DNA of 64,000 nt from Lasiosphaeria ovina (Eukaryota; Ascomycota; Sordariomycetes; Sordariales; Lasiosphaeriaceae). The translations under genes were made by a program, and so were the position numbers. Below, one piece after another: positions 33,601 to 46,710 of this stretch; the stretch's first letter is position 1, and each line of letters starts with the position of its first letter. The DNA lies in NCBI GenBank assembly GCA_033439765.1, contig JAULSN010000001.1:2480001-2544000 (forward strand), given 5' to 3'. The notes beneath the pieces were generated by a model. It ran no database searches. It was not told where the DNA came from and saw only the letters and a program-made list of their open reading frames with translations.

Positions 33601-35873
33601 ACCAACGAAAACGCAATGTACAAGGCCCAAGCGAGATATCTTCTTGAACGGGCGGACCGAGAACTCTGGATGTTTGTCCTCAGCGAGAACAATCTCCATC
33701 GCCGGTCTGTAGTTGACCAAGTCATTTCGACTGCTGTGCCCGAGTCCACAGATCCAGCCAATGTTTCGGAGGCGGTCACCTGTTTCCTGAACGCTGATCT
33801 CCCTGCCGAGCTCATCGAGCTCCTTGAGAAGATTGTGTTGGAACCCACGCCTTTCAGCGACAACCAGAATCTCCAGAACCTGCTCATATTCACCGCCGCC
33901 AAGGCTGATAAGGCTCGTGTCATGGATTATATCCACCGTCTTAGCAACTTCACTGCCGACGAAATCTCCAATGTGTGCATTGAGGTCGGCCTGTATGAGG
34001 AGGCTTTTGAGGTCTTCAAGAAGATTGACAACAAGGAAGCTGCCGTCAACGTCCTCGTGGAGCACGTTGTTAGCATCGACCGTGCTCAAGCTTATGCTGA
34101 AGAGGTTGATCTTCCTCAGGTTTGGAGCAAGGTCGCCAAGGCCCAGCTTGATGGACTCCGTGTGAGCGACTCTATCGACTCCTACATCAAGGCCGAGGAC
34201 CCGAAGAATTATGAAGAAGTCATTGAGATCGCGGTGGCCGCAGGCAAAAACGAAGAGCTCATCAAATACCTTCGCATGGCTCGCAAGACGCTGCGCGAGC
34301 CCATCATCGACACAGCTCTTGCCTTCTGCTATGCGCGCCTTGATCTTCTCGCCGAGCTTGAAGATTTCTTGCGAGCAACCAACGTGGCCAACATCGAGGA
34401 GTCAGGAGACAAGGCTTATTCTGAGGGCTTCTTTGAGGCAGCCAAGATCTTCTATACCAACATTTCCAACTGGGCCAAGCTTGCTACGACACTGGTCCAC
34501 CTTGCCGACCACCAGGCGGCTGTGGACTGCGCCCGTAAAGCCAACAATATCAAGGTCTGGAAGGAAGTTCACGAGGCTTGCGTCGAGAGGAAGGAGTTCC
34601 GCCTTGCCCAAATTTGCGGTCTCAACCTGATCGTTGACGCAGAGCAGCTTCAGGCTCTGGTTAAGCAGTACGAGCGCAACGGCTACTTTGACGAGCTGAT
34701 CAGCTTGCTCGACCAGGGTCTTGGTCTGGAGCGCGCACACATGGGAATGTTCACCGAGCTTGGCATTGCCCTGTCCAAGTACCACCCTGAGCGATTGATG
34801 GAGCACCTCAAGCTCTTCTGGAGCAGAATGAACCTGCCAAAGATGATCCGGGCCTGTGAGGAAGCCAATTTGTGGCCTGAGCTGGTCTTCTGCTACTACC
34901 ATTACGATGAGTTCGACAACGCCGTGCTCGCTGTCATGGAGCGGCCCGAGAACTCTTGGGAGCACCAGCAGTTCAAGGAGATCACCGTCAAGGTTGCCAA
35001 CCTGGAGATCTACTACAAGGCCATCAACTTCTACCTGGAGCAGCACCCCTCGCTACTGACGGATCTCCTCCAAGTTCTTACGCCGCGCATCGACGTTAAC
35101 CGGGTGGTCCGCATGTTCCAGAAGTCGGACAATCTGCCACTCATCAAGCCCTTCCTACTCAACGTCCAGCCGCAGAACAAGCGCACTGTCAACGACGCGA
35201 TCAACGACCTTCTCATTGAAGAGGAAGACTACAAGACGCTCCGCGACTCGGTGGAGAACTATGACAACTACGACCCCGTCGATCTTGCTGGTCGCCTCGA
35301 GAAGCACGATTTGGTCTTCTTCCGACAGATCGCTGCCGGCATCTACCGCAAGAACAAGCGCTGGGAGAAGTCGATCAACTTATCCAAGCAGGACAAACTC
35401 TGGAAGGATGCCATCGAGACGGCGGCCTTGTCTGGCAAGACAGAGGTGGTAGAGGAGCTTCTCCGATATGTAAGGTCCCTGTCTCCGCCCACATTCCGCG
35501 CATGATAACTAACAGCTTGTAGTTCGTTGATATCGGTAACCGGGAGTGCTACGTCGGCATTCTCTATGCATGCTACGACCTGATCCGGCCCGACCTCGTC
35601 CTGGAGCTTATGTGGCGCAACAGGCTGGACGACTTCACGATGCCGTACTTTATCAACCTTCTCTCCCAGCAGACGCGAGAGCTCGCTCTCCTGAAAGCGG
35701 ACAACGAGGCCCGCAAGGCCAAGGAGAAGGAACAGGAGAAGGTCGAGGATAACACCCCCATTCTCGGCGGCGGCAGGCTTATGATCACTGCCGGGCCTGC
35801 AGCGCCCTTGTCGCCCGCACCCTTTGCGCAGACCAATGGCTTCGCCCCGCAGTCGACCGGTTATGGCTTCTAG
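30655..35873 (+). CDS. Clathrin heavy chain
   Basis: This forms the three-legged coat of endocytic and Golgi vesicles. Exons 30655-30744, 30815-31186, 31240-35469 and 35523-35873 join in frame to 1,680 residues, the normal length. The N-terminal seven-bladed propeller starts MANILPIKFQELLQL and runs through KWISETTLGLVTESSIYHWD. The long alpha-zigzag leg (clathrin heavy chain repeats) follows from about residue 400 to 1,600. The C-terminus keeps GRLMITAGP, corresponding to the QLMLT Hsc70-uncoating motif of animals. The start lies after a long pyrimidine-rich leader. All three introns are short (53-70 nt), two in the first 600 bp and one near the end. Confidence 0.96.
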
Positions 35874-37168
35874 AAGGTTGCCCCAGTCGTATTTGAACGC
35901 CTTTGCCTCTTTGACCCCCTGCGAAACGAATTGTTCTATCCGATTGCGGCTCCTGCCGCTCCTGGAGAGCCCTTCAAGGTTTGGAGTCTTGGCCCCTGTA
36001 GTTTTAGTTAACGGGAATGAAAACACGGATTTTACGCGAAGGGCTAGATTTGATTTTGCACGGTATTGCTGCAGGTCAAAGAGGTTTCTGTGGTCACTAT
36101 ACCTGTATTAATTCGCTTCCTGTTGTCGGAGTAGCTTGCTTGACCACCTATTTTCCGAGTTTCCGTGTCCATAATTTTGGGGGGATGATCTGGGGCCGAA
36201 GGATCTAGGTTCTACTGAGCTAGTGGAAAGGAGCATGTGGATGAGTGTTAAGCCAGCTTCTGCATTTCCTCTGAGAGTTGGCTCTAGATAGCTCCCAATC
36301 TATTTCCCGACCTTCTAGTGATGGGTATCTCGTTGAGAGACTTGCTGTGGCAAACGACATGCGCTTACAATCTGTTGGTTTCTGTGGCCCAGACATGTGA
36401 CCCAAACTCGCCAACTCCTGTCCTCTCCTGTCCCCTTCTTTCCTCTCCTGTCAACATCACGCCTCATTCGAGACAGAATCGACGCGGAACAAGTCATGGC
36501 GGATACTCCTGTTGTGAATGCAAGGAGACGGTCAAATAAATTGTAGAGACTCTCAGCCCGGCTTTCCTTTGGCTTAAACCTGCCAGCTTAGCTAAGGTGC
36601 ATCGTACGTAACATTGATTGCTGGTCCTCAAGATATTACCTTTGAGACAAGAACTCAAGTAAGTAGCCATGTAGGGTTGGCAATAGGAGTTCGTAAAGAG
36701 CTGCTCTCATGATCCACAGTCTGTCTCTTTACTCTGATCAGGGCTTGAAAGGTTATGCACAAGCTTCACAAAACACACTGCCCAATCCCACGCGATAGAA
36801 AGCGAACAAACAATTGCTCGGTTCTTGCTTTGCATTCTTATAAGCCAATACTTCCTAATGTATCTACCTAGGTTAAGGAAATGGTGTGGTTGTTTTTCCC
36901 TTTTTTTTTCAGGTATCTCTCCCAGAGCGCCGACAGCGGAAGGCACTCATCAAGGCAACCACGTAAATGTGTGTGCGCATGTACAAAGTTACACCCACCC
37001 AGAGACATAAGAATCTGTCATGAATCGAACATAGCGGGACTTGCCAGTGTCCTTGACTTGCCGCTGTTGTCATGGAATACTACCTCGTGGAGGACTGGAA
37101 AGCCTCTAAACACGATGAGTGTAAATCGAGAATGAAAACTCGGGTCATGCTCTGGAAATAGCTGACGT
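35874..37168. other. Convergent intergenic region
   Basis: These 1.3 kb lie between the stops of clathrin heavy chain and pyruvate carboxylase and should hold both 3' UTRs. No supported gene or repeat was seen. Confidence 0.5.
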
Positions 37169-40100
37169 TCACTTCTTCTCGGGCTTGACAATGCGGCATA
37201 CCAAGTCGGAGCCGTCTACTGAGTCTCCCTCTCTCACCATAAGAGAAGCGACGACGCCATTGTGAGGAGCGGAGATAACCATTTCCTGTTGAATATCGTT
37301 AGCAACTTCCTCTTCAACAGCACAAGGTGACTGCAAGGTGGCTGCACGGTGGAGCAACGGGGAATTGGGGAATTAAACGAACCATCTTCATGGCGCTCAG
37401 TACGGCAAGCGGGTCGCCCTTCTTCACATCGCTGCCCTCGTGGACGCGAAGCTCGACAAGTACACCAGCCATCGGGGCACCGACTTGGCTGGAGTCTCCT
37501 GCATCGGCCTTGGGCCGGCTGACGTTCTCGACCGATGCCTGCTTGTCGTCGACGGTAGCCTGCCGGACTTCGCCGTTCATCTCGTAGAACACCTCGCGCT
37601 GGCCCGTGTTCTCGGAGAGAGGACCGACGGCCAAAAGCTTCAAGATAAGCACCTTGCCCTTCTCCAGCTCGACGTGGAACTCCTCGCCGATCTCAGGTTT
37701 GCACAAGAAGTACTTTGTGGGCAGGACCGACAAGTCTCCGTACTTAGCGACGAACTTCTTGTAGTCCTCAAAGACCTTGGGATACATGACGTAGCTGGCG
37801 ACGTCGCACTCTGTCGGGTTGCCACCGAACTTGCGGGAAAGCTCCTTCCTGATGGCGGCAAAGTCGACGGGCTCGAGGGTAAGACCAGGGCGCTTGTCGA
37901 GCTTCCGGCGGCCGCGCAGCGCATTTGTGCGGAGAGGCTCCGGGAACCCGCCATACGGCTGGCCCATCATGCCCTCGAGGAACTCGAGGACCGAGCCAGG
38001 GAAGTCAAGCTCGGCAGCGCGAGCCTTGACGTCTTCGGGCGAGAGCTTGTTTGAGACCATGAACTGAGCCAGATCGCCGACGACCTTGGATGTGGGCGTG
38101 ACCTTGACGATGTCGCCAAGCAGATCGTTGGCTTGCTCGTACGCCTTCTTGGTCTCAAGCCACTGGGAGCCGAGGCCAAGCTGCGAGGCCTGGAACATCA
38201 TGTTTGTGAGCTGGCCGCCGGGGATTTCATGCTCATAAACTTCTGGGTCTGGGCCGGCAAGGTGGGCCTCGAACGGCGAGTAAAGCAGGCGGAGCTGCGA
38301 CCAGTATGTGTCGAGAGCACGAACGTGTGCCGGGTTGAGACCAGTGTGCCTGTCCGTGCCATCAAGCGAAGCAAGGATGGCGTTGATGCTCGGCTGAGAT
38401 GTCATGCCGGACAAGCTGTCGGTGGCAGCATCAACGGCATCAGCGCCAGCCATGGCGCAAGCAACCATGGAAGCTACTCCAGTACCGGCCGAATCGTGGG
38501 TGTGGACGTGTATAGGAAGGTCGGGGTACTTCTTGCGGATTGTGCCGATCAGGATTGTCGCGGCATGAGGCTTGAGAACACCTGCCATGTCCTTGATTCC
38601 GAGGACGTCAATGTCGAGCGCAACAAGCTTGTCAACAAGGTCGATGTAGTACTCTAGGTTGTACTTCTTCTTGGGGTTCAGCATGTCACCGCTGTAGCAG
38701 ACGGTGCCCTCGGTAACACCACCAGCCTTCTGCACGGCCTTGATACCAACCTCGAGCTGGTTGATGTCGTTCAGCGCATCGAAGACACGGAAGATATCAA
38801 CTCCGTTCTTCTTGGCCTGGTCGACAAAGTGGTAGATTGCATTGTCTGGAAGAGAGGCATACGCAACACCGTTTGCGCCGCGCAGCAACATCTGGAAGGG
38901 GATGTTGGGAATTAGCTTGCGCATCTTACGGAGCCGGTCCCAGGGATCCTCGTAGAGGAAGCGCATGGCCACGTCAAAAGTGGCGCCTCCCCAGCATTCC
39001 AGAGCGTAGAGGTTGCCGAGAGCATGGCTGGTCTCTTTCGCAATGTTCAGCAGGTCGACTGTGCGCACGCGGGTGGCAAGCAGAGACTGGTGGGCGTCAC
39101 GCCACGTTGTATCCATAAGCAGACAGCCCTTGTAGTCGCGCACAGCCTTGGCGAAGCCCTTAGGGCCTTGCTCGAGGATGACGTTCCTCCAGCCCTTGGT
39201 GGAAGGGAAAGTGACGTCGAGCTTGTGTCCGCTCTCGTCAAAGAGCTCAGGGATGATGATGTCGCCCTTGAATTTGGGCTCGCCAACCTGACCCTTGATG
39301 CTGCTTCCATTGACGGCGATATCGCCAAGGTACGCCAGAAGCTTCTGAGCGCGGTTCTGGCTGCCAACAAGGTCGAACAGAGACGGCGTGTCATCAATGA
39401 AAGTTGTCCAGCAGTTTCCATCGATGAAGGTAGGGTGAGTTAGGAGCGAGGCGAGGAAGGGAATGTTGGTCTTGACGCCACGAATGCGGAATTCGATCAG
39501 CGCGCGGAGGATCTTCCGGCGAGCTATTTCGTAGGTGGAACCATGAACTGAACACTTGACCAACATGGAGTCGTAGTGAGCTTGATCACGGAATTAGCAT
39601 GACTTCTAGTACGAGGATGAGGGCATGACGTGGAGGATGTGTACTTACGAGTGATGACCGCACCGGCAAATCCGTTGCCGCCGTCGAGGCGCACACCGTT
39701 GCCGCCAGCGGACCGGTACACCTCGATCTTGCCTGTGTCGGGCTGGAAGTTCTTGGAGGGGTCCTCGGTTGTGATACGGCACTGGATGGCGAAGCCGCGG
39801 GTAGAGATGCGGTCCTGGGTCAGTCCAAGCTGCTCGAGCGTGGCACCGGCCGCAATCTGGATCTGGGCCGCGACGATGTCGATGCCCGTGATCTCCTCGG
39901 TGATGGTGTGCTCCACCTGGATACGGGGGTTGATCTCGATGAAGTAGTAGCGGTTTTGCTGGTCGACAAGGAACTCTGCGGTACCAGCGTTGCGATAGTT
40001 GACAGACTTGGCTAGCTTGACCGCATCGTTCAGGATCGCGTCGCGGACCTCGACAGGAAGGTCCTTTGCTGGGGCAATCTCGACAACCTTTTGGTGTCTC

Positions 40101-41547
40101 CGCTGAACTGAGCAGTCACGCTCGTACAGATGGACGACATTGCCCTGGTTGTCTCCGAGCAACTGAACCTCGATGTGTTTGGGCTTGTCCAGGAACCGCT
40201 CGACGAAGACAGTTCCGTTACCGAAGGCGCTCTTAGCCTCGGACGTGGCTCGCTCGAACGACTCCTTGAGAGTGGCCTGGTCGCGCACGACTCGCATGCC
40301 GCGACCGCCACCACCGTAGGCGGCCTTAATGATGATGGGGAAACCATACTCGTCGGTGAATTTCTTGACGTCTTCGAACTTCTCGACCGCACCTTCCGTG
40401 CCGGGGACGACGGGGACACCAGCAGCAATGGCTAGTGTTCTTGCCGAAACCTTGTCACCGAGCGCGTCGATGACTTCGGGGGATGGTCCGATGAACTGGA
40501 AGAAACACTTGGTAAGCAATGTGATAGCATGCCCAACCTCGGGACAGGGAGCCCTACAATAAGCCCGGCTTTCTCGACTTTGCGAGCGAAGTCTGCATTC
40601 TCGGATAAGAATCCGTATCCTGTAAGATTGTCAGTGCGCGTTTCTTTTGGTCTATACGCGAAGAAAGCTCTGCTTACCGGGATGAATCATCTGGGCGCCG
40701 TGTTCAACAGCAATCTTGACGATCTCATCGCTGGCAAGATAGGCTCCGACAGGCGTGTACTGCCCGCGCTTTCCGATGACGTATGCTTCGTCGGCCTCTG
40801 GAGTCTCGCCGTCAGCAAGAGGACAAGAAGGAATCGGGCGGTGTCAGGGGATGTAAAGTAAAATCGCGCATACTCTGCCTGTGCATCGAGAGACGATCCT
40901 CATAGCTACTAAATCAGTAATTGCGCGGGCCGAAGACGAGGCCGAGCGGCTCACCTGAAGATAGCAATAGTGTGCAGAGACAGTTCGTGGGCCTGGGGGT
41001 CGGGGTTAGTTCTCGGAACTAGCTGCCTATGAAAAAGCGACAAAGAGTGCTGGGCGAGAGATGCTTACTGTCCTAAAGATCTATAGAGCGGGCGCATTGT
41101 CAGTCAACATAGCTATCCGGAGGCTAAACAGACTCGCCGCATGGGGCAACGGGCGCGGACATACACGAATGGCTAATTGATGTCAGCATCGGCGCGACTA
41201 GTAAGACTCTCGTCCGGTTGAGTGGGCAGATAGAAGAGGGGGAGGTGGTTACATACGAATTTCTCCTCTATTGGCGACTGTTTAGGTAGACAATATTTCG
41301 TTAGCCATGAGGTCCCAAATTCACAAGGGCTTGCCTGGACGGATGCTCCTCCGGGCGCTTCAAGAGAGCTTGTTGAGAAGCTTTATCTGCGGACTCGCAA
41401 GAGGTAGGCAAGTGACTAACCCAATATCTTGTTCAACTGCATAATCGTCGAGTTGGCGCGGATGCGGTGGACCGTATGGGCCTCCTTGGGAACCTCGCCA
41501 TCCTCAAAAACCTCCTCGTACTTGTCGGCTGCGCTGTCGGCGGCCAT
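37169..41547 (-). CDS. Pyruvate carboxylase
   Basis: This biotin enzyme makes oxaloacetate from pyruvate, bicarbonate and ATP. Eleven exons: 41547-41421, 41277-41257, 41172-41165, 41080-41069, 40992-40955, 40905-40874, 40797-40678, 40619-40558, 40495-39649, 39580-37383 and 37285-37169, giving 1,193 residues. Exons 2, 3 and 4 are only 21, 8 and 12 nt and together encode ANRGEIPIRIFRT, the start of the biotin-carboxylase domain. That domain shows the Gly-rich loop YGGGGRGMR and [13 protein letters not shown]. The carboxyltransferase domain shows [19 protein letters not shown] and HTHDSAGTG. The biotin-carrier domain carries the biotinylated lysine in SAMKM (Lys1154), just before the last intron. 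No mitochondrial presequence is seen, so it is probably cytosolic as in other fungi. Confidence 0.93.
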
Positions 41548-44411
41548 GGCGACTCAATTGGCGTGGGATTGGAAGGTCAATTGCAGACGAAGGGTGAGTT
41601 GAGGTGAGGGAGAGGGAGAGAGACGGAGGAGCCGACGTTCGCGTACGCAGGGCGAGGCAAGGAACGAGGGGTGACGACAGTGGGGTTTCGTCGATGGCGG
41701 GGTTGGATGGAGAGCTCTTGGAGCTCCGGCAGGCGCAACCTTGGGTGTTTCTGACAGTGGGGCCAACTTAAAGTAGGTAGGCACTTAGGACAGATGGCGG
41801 AAGACGATAACGCAGCAGCAAGAGATGTCGGCCAATTCAACGACAATCCTGCAAAAGATTTCGAGGGAGGCACGGTAGCTCGGACAGAGGCGAAGGGGAT
41901 AGGAGGGGCAGAGTCTAAAAAATAGACAAAACCAAGCGAGGGCAAAGGGCAGGGACGGGGGCTCCTTGGGTGAGGGGATTTCTGTCAAGCCAGGCACAAG
42001 AAAGAGTCCCCGGGTCTGCTTTATCAAAATCAAGCTCCTCGTGCCAAGCTGGATCTAAAATGGTGGGAAAACTCAACCCAGTCATCAGTCCAACCGAGTC
42101 CAGCAAAGCAGGGTAAGCACTCGCCGCTCCCATGCCATGCCATGGTCCCCTCTATTTAAAATCAGGAAGCGAGCATGCCGAACTGCATCGTGCGTGCAGG
42201 CAGGCCGAGCCCCAGGTAGCTCGGCGAGGTCTCAACTCTCAATGGTGCGGGCGGACGTGTGCGTGTGTGCCTCCCGGCCGGGTGACCGTCAGTCCTTTTT
42301 CGCAACGGGCGCTTTCCAGCGGCAAATCGGAGCTCCACCAACATGCACATTGCACACGCCAACCAAGCTCGCCTTATAGGAGTAAGGTCTGTACTGTAGG
42401 TAGGTAGATATCGGCTTGGCGATCTGAGCTACATCGGCGACCTGCATCCAATGCCGCCTCTCATCCCTCCTCCCCTTCCCCCGGGAAAGGAAATATCTCG
42501 GTCTTGCGGACAGTTGACTGCGCAATCTCTTCTCGCCGTCGCTCGCACAGCGGCACGGAGTAGACAGCCCAGACCTGAACATACTGTATGTGTACATACT
42601 GCGTACATACATAGGTATTGATACACTATGCCCGGCACTTCTGGCTGATTGAGCTCCACCGCCAGAGCCCAGAACAGCGATCACCATGCTTGCCGCCCTC
42701 TTGGCGTTGGATCTCGAGTTGCACTTGCTGCACCCGGGCGAAGCCAGCACTTGACAGGCACTGAGATGGTGCACGCGCCTGCCAATGGCGTTGTTAGCGG
42801 GGCTGATGGGTTTCCCACGGCGCGCATATGGCAATGTGCGCCGCCGCTTCCTAGCTCAAGCTGGGAGGAGCTCGACGGTGGGATTCTTTGCAAAACGGGG
42901 GAAAGTTGGTTTTCACTTTGAAGGCTTGCAGCAATGGCATGTGGGGGGAAGGGGGGGGGGGAAGAGCTTCACGAGAGATTCCATATGGTCTTTTATTGGC
43001 TAACCTAAGTGGCCCCCCTCACTTCATGGCTAATTAATACCTTTCCGAGAAGCCCATTCCTCGCCATCTCGTCATTGAGACATGCCTCGGATAACAGGGT
43101 GGTTTCGGAATATCCAGTAGCCCGGCCGGCACCACAGCAGCACCACAGCAGCACCGCACCTAGGGCAGTCGGTAGTCGGGACGGACAACCCATCAGATGT
43201 CAAGCTTAGCTTAGAGCGAATGGGCACGGTTCCCTTGGTCCATACTAGGTGTCTACCGAGCTACATTACCAACCTAAGCTTTGCACCTACCACAATCGGC
43301 TTTATCTAGCCGATTGTAAGCTCAAAAGAGAGACAGAGAGAGGGAGAGAGCTTCAAGGGCCAGTCTCGTCAGCGTTGATGTTCATTGGCCCCAAATGATA
43401 GATGGGGTCCCCACACCATTGTCGGGGATACTGATGCTGGGGATCAATTGTGCTGCCTTCAATCATCAAGATGGTTGGTTGCACAGTTGTGTGAGAGGTT
43501 GATGAATTGCTGAGTCTGTCTCGTCCTGCCTCGCCCCTCTTCCTCTTCCTTCTCTTTTCTTTTTCCCCTCCTTCCCTTCCCTTCACAGACCCGACTGGTC
43601 TGCCAAGAGATGGATCGCCTCGATGAGCACAACAGCTGCCGTGCCTCTACCCTTTTTTCCTTTCTTCTTCCTCTCCTCTTTACATGCTTCCCGCAGCTAC
43701 CCAGGTATCTCTGTCTTGCCTGCGCCATTAAAAGGCGGTCGGATCCTGTCACGGGACCTCTCTGGTTTGGCTGGCCAATGTGCCCTGCGGCTCGTTGAGT
43801 CATTTGTGGTTCCCGACAGCGCAACCATCCCAAGCAGTCGGGGACTCGACTCGACATGAAGAATGGAAAGGGAAAGGGAAAAAACTGCATTTTGGGACTG
43901 GTATGCAGGCTACACCGCATTTGAGCTATTTTCCCCATCAGGTGAGAGCCGCCCCGTCACATGGGGAAGAAGGAAAAAGCCATGCATTTCCCACCCCTCT
44001 CCCAAAGGAAGAGAGAAAAAAAAACCGTTTTCGGGGAGTGTGTATGTACGGTAGGTGTGTGGTCCCCCCTCCACTCCCCCCTTCCCCCCACGGTGATGAC
44101 CGGCCTTCGGCGCCTTAAGAGCAACCCGCGCGCGGAGTGCATACCGGTCATATAATCGAGACGCCCATTGGCTGGGATTATCCATGGCCAAGAACATCGC
44201 GAAAAGCACAGAGCAACCTTCACGGATGCGTTCCGCGATAGGCGGCCGCGGTTACAGAGTTTACAGTACACTGTTTACCTGCCACAAACATTTACCTGTA
44301 AACAGATCAACGAGATCATGTGTCAAAGTCACGGAGCGGAAGCAAGCTCTGACAAGTTACAGTTTATTCCCTGAATGCCTGTTAGTATATTAGTATGGTG
44401 CCTAGATACGT

Positions 44412-44520
44412 ATTAAAGAGCAAAGACTAGGTATATGGGGCGAGCCGTAAGATATGGAAGCCTTTCAAATCTTGGGAAAGTCGTCCGCTAACAAACATTC
44501 GGGGATTGGATCGTACACCC
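44412..44520 (+). repeat. Dispersed repeat, copy 1 (right part)
   Basis: Shares GGGCGAGCCGTAA, CCTTTCAAATCTTGGGAAAG and CAAACATTCGGGGATTGGAT with copies 2 and 3. The left third of the unit is missing or diverged. Family not recognised. Confidence 0.7.
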
Positions 44521-44890
44521 AGTAAAACTGGAAGTGACGATAAACCATATTCTTTCCCAGTGGAATGGTGTACGCGTACGATAGATGAAGCCAGGGGTGG
44601 GGGGGTCGGCATCATCATCATCATCGTCTCTCCTCCGTCTTGGCGTCGCGGCTGTAAGATGCAGATCTCTTGGAAAACTCCCAAGTCCGTGAGATCCGAT
44701 GATGTGTCGTGTTGCGTGCCAAGCAAATGCTGTCTCGGCGCAATTCTCTTTTGAGGACCTGGGCGGCTTTCCGTTTTTGTACAATCCAATGCCTGAATGT
44801 CTGATGGCGTGGTACGGATGATTGGGTAGAATAAAGATTCCAGCGAATATTTGTAAACGGCCTGGGGAAGGCCTTTAAATAGGTGTTTCT

Positions 44891-45052
44891 AGGAGAGAGG
44901 TAGGTCTCTGAGAGTCAATAATGGGGATTCTAATAATTATTAACCCCCTCCGCAAAGAAAACTTTAGGGAGAGAAGTAAGGTATGGAGGCTATTCGGATC
45001 TTGGAAAGTCCCCTGCTCCAAACATCCAGGGATTGGACTGTTCGGAGCACCC
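44891..45052 (+). repeat. Dispersed repeat, copy 2 (near complete)
   Basis: About 162 bp, from GAGAGGTAGGTCTCT through GGGGATTCTAATAATTATTA, then TTGGAAAGTCCCC and CCAGGGATTGGACTG. It has no open frame and appears to have drifted from the other copies. Confidence 0.75.
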
Positions 45053-45940
45053 AGGGGGAGGTTGCCAAGAGCCCGAGAGTCGAAAAGGAGAAAGAGTTGT
45101 CACACCCTCTATCAGGATCGCTGTGCCAATTCCTTTAAATCTGATCTTCTCCTCAGGCGGTGAAGCCCGAGAAGACGGATATCCTGCTTGCAGAGGAGCA
45201 CAGCCAAGACTCGGGTGTCTCTTCTTCCGCAATGCGCCTGCTTGATTGTCTCGACAACTCATTACTGCCAGCGGGAGAACTGAGCAAAGTCCGCCCGCCC
45301 AAACTTCGGTCTCGTAAAGCGCACAGAGGCAGAGGGGCTCTACAATTTCCTCTTTGGATATGTTCTAATTCTTTGTTTCTTCTTCTTGGCCACACGACGA
45401 CTCTGGCAACACTTTGTTTCCAAGCACCAGAGGAAAGAATTCACACAATTCGCCACGAATAAAAGGCGAGTAAAGCCGTTATGCCATTTCATATCCATCT
45501 CTATCCCTCGGTGAAGATGAACCAGGATAGGTCAACGCCTAGTCACCTCCGCCAACACAGCGCTGCTTGCTGAAGCAACTCGATCGGGCACGTTGGTGAT
45601 TTTTCTTTTCAGCATCTCACTTTCCCGTACTACCAGAAACCCCCTCCCTCTCTTCTCTCAGCCAGACCAAAGCCAGACGATGATGCAGAAAGTTGCCAGC
45701 GGACCAAATTAAAATGCGCCGATACTTAATATACAGCCAGACAGCTAGCCCATTGGAAACGCCGCCCTCCCCAATGTTCGCGAACGATGTCTCGAGCCCA
45801 CCCACGACTCTCGCAGTTGTCCCTCTCTTGTTCGGGAGCCGTCGTCCGGCGCCGGGACAGTAGGTAAACGACAATGTCGAGCCCCCGCCGTCAAGCCCCA
45901 CCCGCGGAAAACCAGACTCTTTAATAACCCAGACTACGAT

Positions 45941-46710
45941 TTATTTGCTGACGGAGCTCTTGACCTTGGCCTCGAGCTCCTTGGCCTTGTCCACGGAGGC
46001 GTCGACGGCGCCCGCCAGGCCGGCCTTCTCCTTGCCGCCCCAGTTGTGCCATTGCAGAAAGCGGTAACCCTGCGTCAGCTGGGCGCCCTCGTTGATGAAG
46101 TGGCAGCCGAAGAGGAGGTAGTTCTTAGGGGTGACGGCGAGCGAGTAGCGCATGAAGGTAGCCGAGTAGATGACGAGCGCGAGGGTCATCTTTCCGGATA
46201 TTCTGCGAGCGAGACCCGGCCCCGGCGAAAATCAGCTGCCTGTAATTCTTCATGGTGCACTTCTTACCGAGGGAGAACAAGTGATCGGGGCTACGCACAG
46301 GTCAGGGCTCTTCTGGGTGTCCATCACCGCCGCAACCGGGATGCCGAAGTTGGAGACGGGGCCCCAGAAATCTGTTGGGAACCACACGTAACGTCAGCTA
46401 TCTATCCATAGCTCCCGACCATTGCACGAAGCTGCATCCAGATAGTATCGGAGCGCATTCGTAGAGAGAAAGAAAAAAGTAATTGGCTTCGCCGAGTGGC
46501 TCCAACAATCGCGACACACGAGCACCACCCATGGCAGTTCCAAGTGTGGGATCCGGGGAAAGTCCGACTGCGGCAAGCGGCCGAACAGAAGAGCACACGA
46601 CACAAAAAAAACACAAGGGGCAATCGGGGGAACGTACGTGTCGAGCAGACATAGTCCAGGACGGCATTGGACCTGATTTTCGTATTGATCGCTTTGACAA
46701 GGGCAGCCAT
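45941..46710 (-). CDS. mpc1: Mitochondrial pyruvate carrier subunit 1 (MPC1)
   Basis: MPC1 pairs with a second MPC subunit in the inner mitochondrial membrane to import pyruvate. Three exons (46710-46638, 46371-46299 and 46202-45941) join in phase to 135 residues. The protein starts MAALVKAINTKIRSN and continues STHFWGPVSNFGIPVAAVMD, the MPC family signature, then ATFMRYSLAVTPKNYLLFGCH and NEGAQLTQGYRF. The two or three short hydrophobic helices of the family are present. The Lys/Ala-rich C-terminal tail is variable between species. The first intron (266 nt) is the longest in the window. The gene lies 4.4 kb from the start of pyruvate carboxylase, the other pyruvate-using gene here. Confidence 0.93.

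Larger units (their letters stand above)
41548..45940. other. Long gene-free region with repeats
   Basis: No supported gene lies in 4.4 kb. The stretch near 41550-42000 is the pyruvate carboxylase promoter. The rest holds pyrimidine-rich tracts, a duplicated ACCACAGCAGC motif near 43130 and two copies of the dispersed repeat (44412-44520 and 44891-45052). Confidence 0.5.
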
